NCBI GenBank assembly: GCA_015179025.1
Contig: WHUX01000173.1
Coordinates: forward strand, 48,700 to 112,699
Length of the DNA stretch: 64,000 bases
DNA from: Terfezia claveryi
Taxonomy: Eukaryota > Ascomycota > Pezizomycetes > Pezizales > Pezizaceae
Reading direction: 5' to 3'
The translations under genes and the position numbers were made by a program. The notes under the pieces are model-generated. The model had not been told where the DNA came from and ran no database searches. It worked only from the letters and a program-made list of their open reading frames with translations. How positions within the stretch are numbered: the first letter of the stretch is position 1; every line of letters starts with the position of its first letter. Shown piece by piece: positions 59,522 through 64,000 of the stretch.

Positions 59522-61039
59522 CTCAGCAGCCTTTTTCTTTAAAAAGTACTCCCTGACGGAGTGTAATTATAAGATCCATGACAAAAAATTAATAGCTGTT
59601 ATAAGGGTATTCGAAAAATAGAGACTATACTTGGAATCAGCAAAAAAGGTTATTGAGGTCCTTTCTGACCACAAGAATCTAGAATACTTCATAACTACTA
59701 AGTTGCTGAATCGCCAGTAGGCTAGGTAGTCAGAATTCTTATCCTACTTTAACTTCAAGATCAGGTATTAGCCTGGAAAGGCTAGTGGTAAGCCAGATAC
59801 ACTGACTAGGAGATCAGGAGATCTCTCTAAAAGGGGAGATGAAAGACTTAAGTACTAGATTTAAGTAGTACTGAAACCTGAAAATCTCGACCTAGAGGCC
59901 AATATTTTTGCTGATATAGATGCCGGAGCTGACTTTCTTTGGCAGATATAATAGGCACATATAGAGGACCCCTTGGTCAAGGATATAATTGCTATAGTAG
60001 AGTCAGGACAGTGCTGTCACACCAGGATCTCTCTAGCTCAATGCAGTATATAGGACATGCTTCTATACTAACAAACTGGACCACCTCCATATACTTACAG
60101 ATGACAGAGTATACCTGAGGCTGATTCAGGGGCACTATAATACTTTGGCTGCAGGTTACCCTAGAGTTGCTAAGATATTAGAACTACTTACTAGACAATA
60201 TAGAGGGATCAACTAGCAGAAGGAGGTAGAATGGTATATATAGAATTGCTATATGTGTAAGCATACGAAACTTACTTATCATGCTCTGTACAGGACCCTG
60301 AAGGTCTTGGAAATCCCAGATTGGCCCTAGCAATACCTAACTATAGACTTTGTACCTGGGTTATTAGAGGACTTGGGATTTAACATCATCCTGATGGTAG
60401 TAGATTAGCTGATAAAAATGAAGTATATTATATCTTGCCGAGATACCTAATCTATCCTAGAGCTAGCCAATCTCTACCTAATCAGCATGTTCTAGTATCA
60501 TAGCCTCTCCAAATCAATTGTATCTAACTATGAGCCTCAGTTCACTTTGAAATTCTGGAAAGTATTCTACAAGCTTTTGGAGATCAAGATAAGCCTCTTA
60601 ATAGCCTACTACTACCAGACTGATAGCCAGTCAGAAAAGACAAATGCTATCATAGAACAATATCTGTAGGTCTATGTCAACTACCAGCAGAATAACTGTA
60701 TATCCTTATTGACAACCTAAGAGTTTGCCATAAACAACTAGTTTTCAAAGTCTATGAAAACCTCTCCCTTATTGGCTAATTAAGTTGGTACTTCTGATTT
60801 ATGGATGTCCTAGTGCCTCTACAGAGAATCCACCCTCAGGCCAAGAAGTTCGCAGCTAGAATTGTAGAGCTCCACTCTACTCTAAAAGCTAAGCTAGGAT
60901 ATGCGTAAGTTAAGTAAGCCAAGTATGCTAATAGATCAAAGTTGCCAGCCCACAAGTATCAGCTAAAAGATAATATATAGCTCTCCAGCCAGCACTTCCA
61001 GACAGAACAATCTTCTTATAAGCTAGATTATAAGTTTCT
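59522..61039 (+). pseudogene. A3 pol, part 3: RNase H end and integrase
   Basis: Continues with [39 protein letters not shown] and VVLKPENLDLEANIF, then zinc finger, integrase core and RIHPQAKKFAARIVELHSTL, to YKLDYKF where the next element is inserted after TTTCT. Frame shifts and stops are frequent after 60050. Confidence 0.87.
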
Positions 61040-61651
61040 TGTAAAGTAAGGCAGCATGCTTCATCTACTGCCAGGTGGTACTACTAGAGTTTAATATAGT
61101 AAACTATAGGTATATGGAACCTATAGCTTCTATTTAAGTATATCTTGCTTGCATATATTCTATTGTCATTCTAGTTGCAAAAGGTAGGCCCGACTAGCCT
61201 ATAACTTGTTATTGGAATATAGAGAGAGATGGGCCCCAATGGGCCTAGAATATAATAGCTCAATACTTTATTATTGATAGATATCTACTACTCTGTTTCT
61301 GTCTCTATTACTGGCTTGAATGCTCCTCCAACTGAGCGAAATTTAGGGGACTATATATATTTCCAATGAGATAGTACTGGGGCAGTGCTGAGGCAGTGCA
61401 CTATTATCTAACCCTTATATATGATTGAAATCAATATAATAGAAACTTTCAGAAACTACTAGAAAATATAACTACAAGTACCGCATGACTCACTAATTGA
61501 GTCATGCTTATTATTGTAATGCAATATATGAGTTACTATACCTATTATTATTATCTGCCGGCCGACGCTGGCAGCCTGATGATAGTAGGTTAAAAGTTGG
61601 TATGTAATGGGAGTTACATTTCATTTGGAACTGGAATATGACTTCCTTATA
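61040..61651. repeat. Left LTR of the non-autonomous element
   Basis: Matches 62844-63475 over its length, with mostly C/T and G/A differences. Contains an AATTGAGTCAT/ATGACTCACTAATT hairpin (about 61485-61510) and a CTGCCGGCCGACGCTGGCAG palindrome (about 61555). Confidence 0.85.
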
Positions 61652-62843
61652 TAGCTCCCTCAAAAAAGAGAGTCTTACCCTTAAATATTTAAGTTTTACC
61701 TTGTCGCAAGGTATTGTTTTTAAATATATATTGTTATACTGATAAGATTGGTTGATACCACACAATAATATATAACTGTTGGCTCAGGCCTCCAACCTTT
61801 CCAACACAAGTTATTAAGTTTGTCGTATATTACTAGAAAATATGGGACCTTACAATTGAGTAACCAATTCAATTGTACTGACTTTGGTAAAGAGGAACTA
61901 AGTCTGACTTTGGTAAAGGGGAACCAAGTCTTTAAATATGTATCTAAATCTTAAAGTATAAGTTGTATTCTTAATCACTTTCTATTGACAAGTACTTTTT
62001 ATAGTAACTTTTAGCTATTATAATAAACTCTTTATCTTGAGTTTAGTTATAACTGTAATGAATGATACTAGGCAGTATTCATTCAGTACCGTTTATACAA
62101 TCTATATCCATAGGCACGGACATTTGTGTATTTCGGTTCTGCTGAGGTAAGACCTCAGAAGGGTAGGGAGATTACTATATGGGACGTTCCCAAAGGGAAC
62201 AATAATTAACTGGTGTAATCTATCTTATATAATTTGTGCTATCTAAGCTATATGATCTTGATCTGATCGGTATATAGGCTTGCTTGCTGCTGTGTGTTTG
62301 TTGCTTGCTTGTTCTCTGTCTGCTGGATTCCAAAGGGAATCCGGCACCTATTTATACTCCTCTGAGATCTGATGACTAAGGAAATAAATACAATAAAGGG
62401 TGGCACACCAGAAGGTACTGCTCTGTACAAAAGAGGTCATGTGGCCATAGTAATGAGTTACACGGCCAGAACAAAGGTCATGTGGCCATACTGGTTACTC
62501 ACATGTTCAAAACAAAGGTCATGCGGCCATGCTGAGGGTATGCTCATATGGTAAGTTCCATGGAATTTCCCATGGCAAATTCCACACGCTATGGACGCTT
62601 ATAAAGCAGTAGGAAATGGTAGAAGGCTAGTCCTTCAACCAAGAGGCTTAGTTACATAACATAGTAGTAATATAGGAAATACAAAAAGTATATAAGCAAT
62701 TATATAAGCAATTAAACGTTCTCCATTACAATAACACTTCATACTATTGTAATTGAGGTAGATACGTTCATTACTATTCATAGAAGCTTACTATTGTTAC
62801 TACTTGGGACTTAAATAATAAAGTACTATGTCCTATTAAAAAA
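61652..62843. other. Internal region of the non-autonomous element
   Basis: No coding sequence. AACAAAGGTCATGTGGCCAT-like units appear three times (about 62430-62535). GTTCCCAAAGGGAAC (about 62185) and TTCCATGGAATTTCCCATGG (about 62547) are palindromic. An ATGGATATAGATTG start-like phrase occurs on the minus strand near 62110 but stops within 10 codons. Confidence 0.5.
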
Positions 62844-63475
62844 TGTAAAGTAAGGCAGTATGCTTCATAACTAACTCTTCACTGCTGGGTGGCAGTACTA
62901 GAGTTTACTATAACAAACTATAGGTGCACGGACCCTATAGCTTCTGCTTAAGTATATCTTGCTTGCATATATTCTATTGTCACTCTAGTTGTAAAAGGTA
63001 GGCCCGACTGGCCTATAACTTGTTATTAGAACATAGAGGGAGATGGGCCTCAATAGGCTCAGAATATAATAGCTTAATACTTTATTATTGGTAGATATTT
63101 ACTACTCTATTTCTGTCTCTATTATTGGCTTGAACGCTCCTCCAACTGAAGGGAATTTAGGGGACTATATGTGTTTCTAATAGGGTAGTGCTGGGGCAGT
63201 GCAGAGGCAGTGCACCATTATCTGACCCTTACATGTGATTGAAAACAACATGATAGAAACTTCCAGAAACTACTAGGAAATATAACAACAAGTACCACTT
63301 GACTCCCTAATTGAGTCACTGTCATTATTGTAATGAAATATATGAGTTACTATACCTATTATTATCATCTGCTGGCCGACACTAGCGGCCTGATAATAGC
63401 TTATTCCACTAGGTTAAAAGTTAGTATATAATGGGAGTTACATTTTATTGGGAAATGGAATATGACTTCTTTATA
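62844..63475. repeat. Right LTR of the non-autonomous element
   Basis: Second copy of the 0.6-kb direct repeat; ends TTTATA directly before TTTCT and resumed A3 sequence. Confidence 0.85.
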
Positions 63476-63480
63476 TTTCT

Positions 63481-63841
63481 GGACCTATATAAGGTATTAG
63501 GGAATGTGGACACTTACACCTACTAGTTGAAGTTTTCTAAAGACATTAAATACCACTTAGTCATTCACATCTTAGAGATTAAACCAGCTGCCAACAATCT
63601 CTTCACAGAGCAAAAGAACTCCCTACTTCTATATATACTAATTGCAGGTAAAGAGGAGTATGAGGTTGAGGAGGTACTGGACTCCAGAAAGTACTATAGG
63701 TGTATTCAGTATAAGGTCAAGTGAGTAGAAGATAAGGAGACTACCTAGCAACCTACAGAAGATTTGGAGAATTTGCAGGATTTGCTTATCTTATTCCACT
63801 GGCACCAGCAATATCTTAGGAAGCCTTGCCTAGTCGACTGA
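63481..63841 (+). pseudogene. A3 pol, part 4: integrase C-terminus and chromodomain
   Basis: Resumes with KFSKDIKYHLVIHILEIKPA, then KEEYEVEEVLDSRKYYRCIQ (about 63651-63710), KVK, and the TGA at 63839 after LVD. Chromodomain tryptophans are TGA/TAG. Confidence 0.85.
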
Positions 63842-63947
63842 GGTTGTGACTTTGTATAGTTGTTGTTGTTATTTTCTGTCTTGATTTTAACTATTATCAT
63901 GTCTAAAGCCTTGTTGTTACTGGAGCTCTACACTAAAGGAAGGATAG

Positions 63948-64000
63948 TATCACAATAGCATGCTTAGTTGTCTTTATTATTACTTGTGATCATAGGTAAT
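63948..64000 (+). repeat. Start of the A3 3' LTR, cut by the window edge
   Basis: TATCACAATAGCATGCTTAG after polypurine AAAGGAAGGATAG; one ACTTGTGATCATAGGTAA unit is visible. Confidence 0.88.

Larger units (their letters stand above)
61040..63475. mobile_element. Non-autonomous LTR element (LARD/TRIM-like), nested in A3
   Basis: Direct repeats of 612 and 632 bp (61040-61651 and 62844-63475) start TGTAAAGTAAGGCAG and end CTTTATA. Target duplication TTTCT at 61035-61039 and 63476-63480 is perfect. The 1.19-kb inside has no ORF over 60 codons. On the minus strand it holds TATAAATAGGTGCC and a GAGGGAGC purine run by the LTR, so it may be transcribed leftwards. Confidence 0.85.
43205..64000 (+). 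mobile_element. Ty3/Gypsy chromovirus A3, split by three nested LTR elements and cut by the window edge
   Basis: The 5' LTR, gag and pol of A3 run in order through four pieces: 43205-46431, 52704-53152, 59527-61039 and 63481-64000. Removing A4, A5 and the 2.4-kb element with one copy of each 5-bp duplication re-joins the RT, RNase H and integrase text almost to the codon. A3 is the oldest layer and the most decayed. Confidence 0.92.

Noticed and set aside
62248..62554. Two 60-codon ORFs inside the non-autonomous element
   Set aside because: Short, unlike any protein that I know, and overlapping palindromes and tandem units.

Overview
The window looks like a transposon-dense, AT-rich chromosome segment from a filamentous ascomycete. 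The reasons are chromodomain Ty3/Gypsy retrotransposons, a Helitron, short GT-AG introns in the one intact gene, and C-to-T decay in which CAG/CAA codons become TAG/TAA (and TGG becomes TAG on the other strand), as expected of repeat-induced point mutation (RIP) or a similar process. A Pezizomycete-like host is my guess. No bacterial operon, rRNA gene, convincing tRNA or CRISPR array is visible.

Layout. 1-3.4 kb: on the minus strand, a decayed Helitron Rep/helicase N-terminus that runs off the left edge, preceded by a decayed gene resembling a TET/JBP-type 2-oxoglutarate/Fe(II) oxygenase. 4.0-10.1 kb: Gypsy chromovirus copy A1. 10.1-19.1 kb: an unrelated Gypsy element, B, with an extra ORF3. 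19.1-21.3 kb: palindromic foldback element FB1. 21.65-26.5 kb: an unrecognised decayed coding region split by a 3.6-kb hAT-like palindromic element with 8-bp target duplications. 26.5-31.1 kb: AT-rich decayed sequence including a minus-strand gag relic. 31.2-34.2 kb: more foldback copies (FB2, FB3). 34.9-36.0 kb: chromovirus end and LTR fragments. 36.2-37.7 kb: a four-exon gene with an HNH-nuclease-like domain, the only intact coding sequence. 37.7-43.2 kb: fragments of several retroelements. 43.2-64.0 kb: one old chromovirus (A3) split by three younger LTR elements (A4, A5 and a small non-autonomous element). All three are flanked by 5-bp target duplications, so the A3 reading order can be followed across the insertions.

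How it works together. The A family encodes gag and pol in different frames. They are joined by a GGGAAAA-type slippery heptamer, a 5-nt spacer and an 8-bp hairpin, which is kept in several copies and points to programmed -1 frameshifting. Element B instead has ATGA stop/start overlaps between gag, protease and pol, and a downstream ORF3 behind its own TATA box. A- and B-type LTRs share a near-perfect GACACCCGAACA/TGTTCGGGTGTC palindrome and carry palindrome-bearing tandem repeats. The HNH gene and the hAT palindrome look free of the decay that covers their surroundings. Every functional statement rests on reading the sequence by eye; no database search was run.
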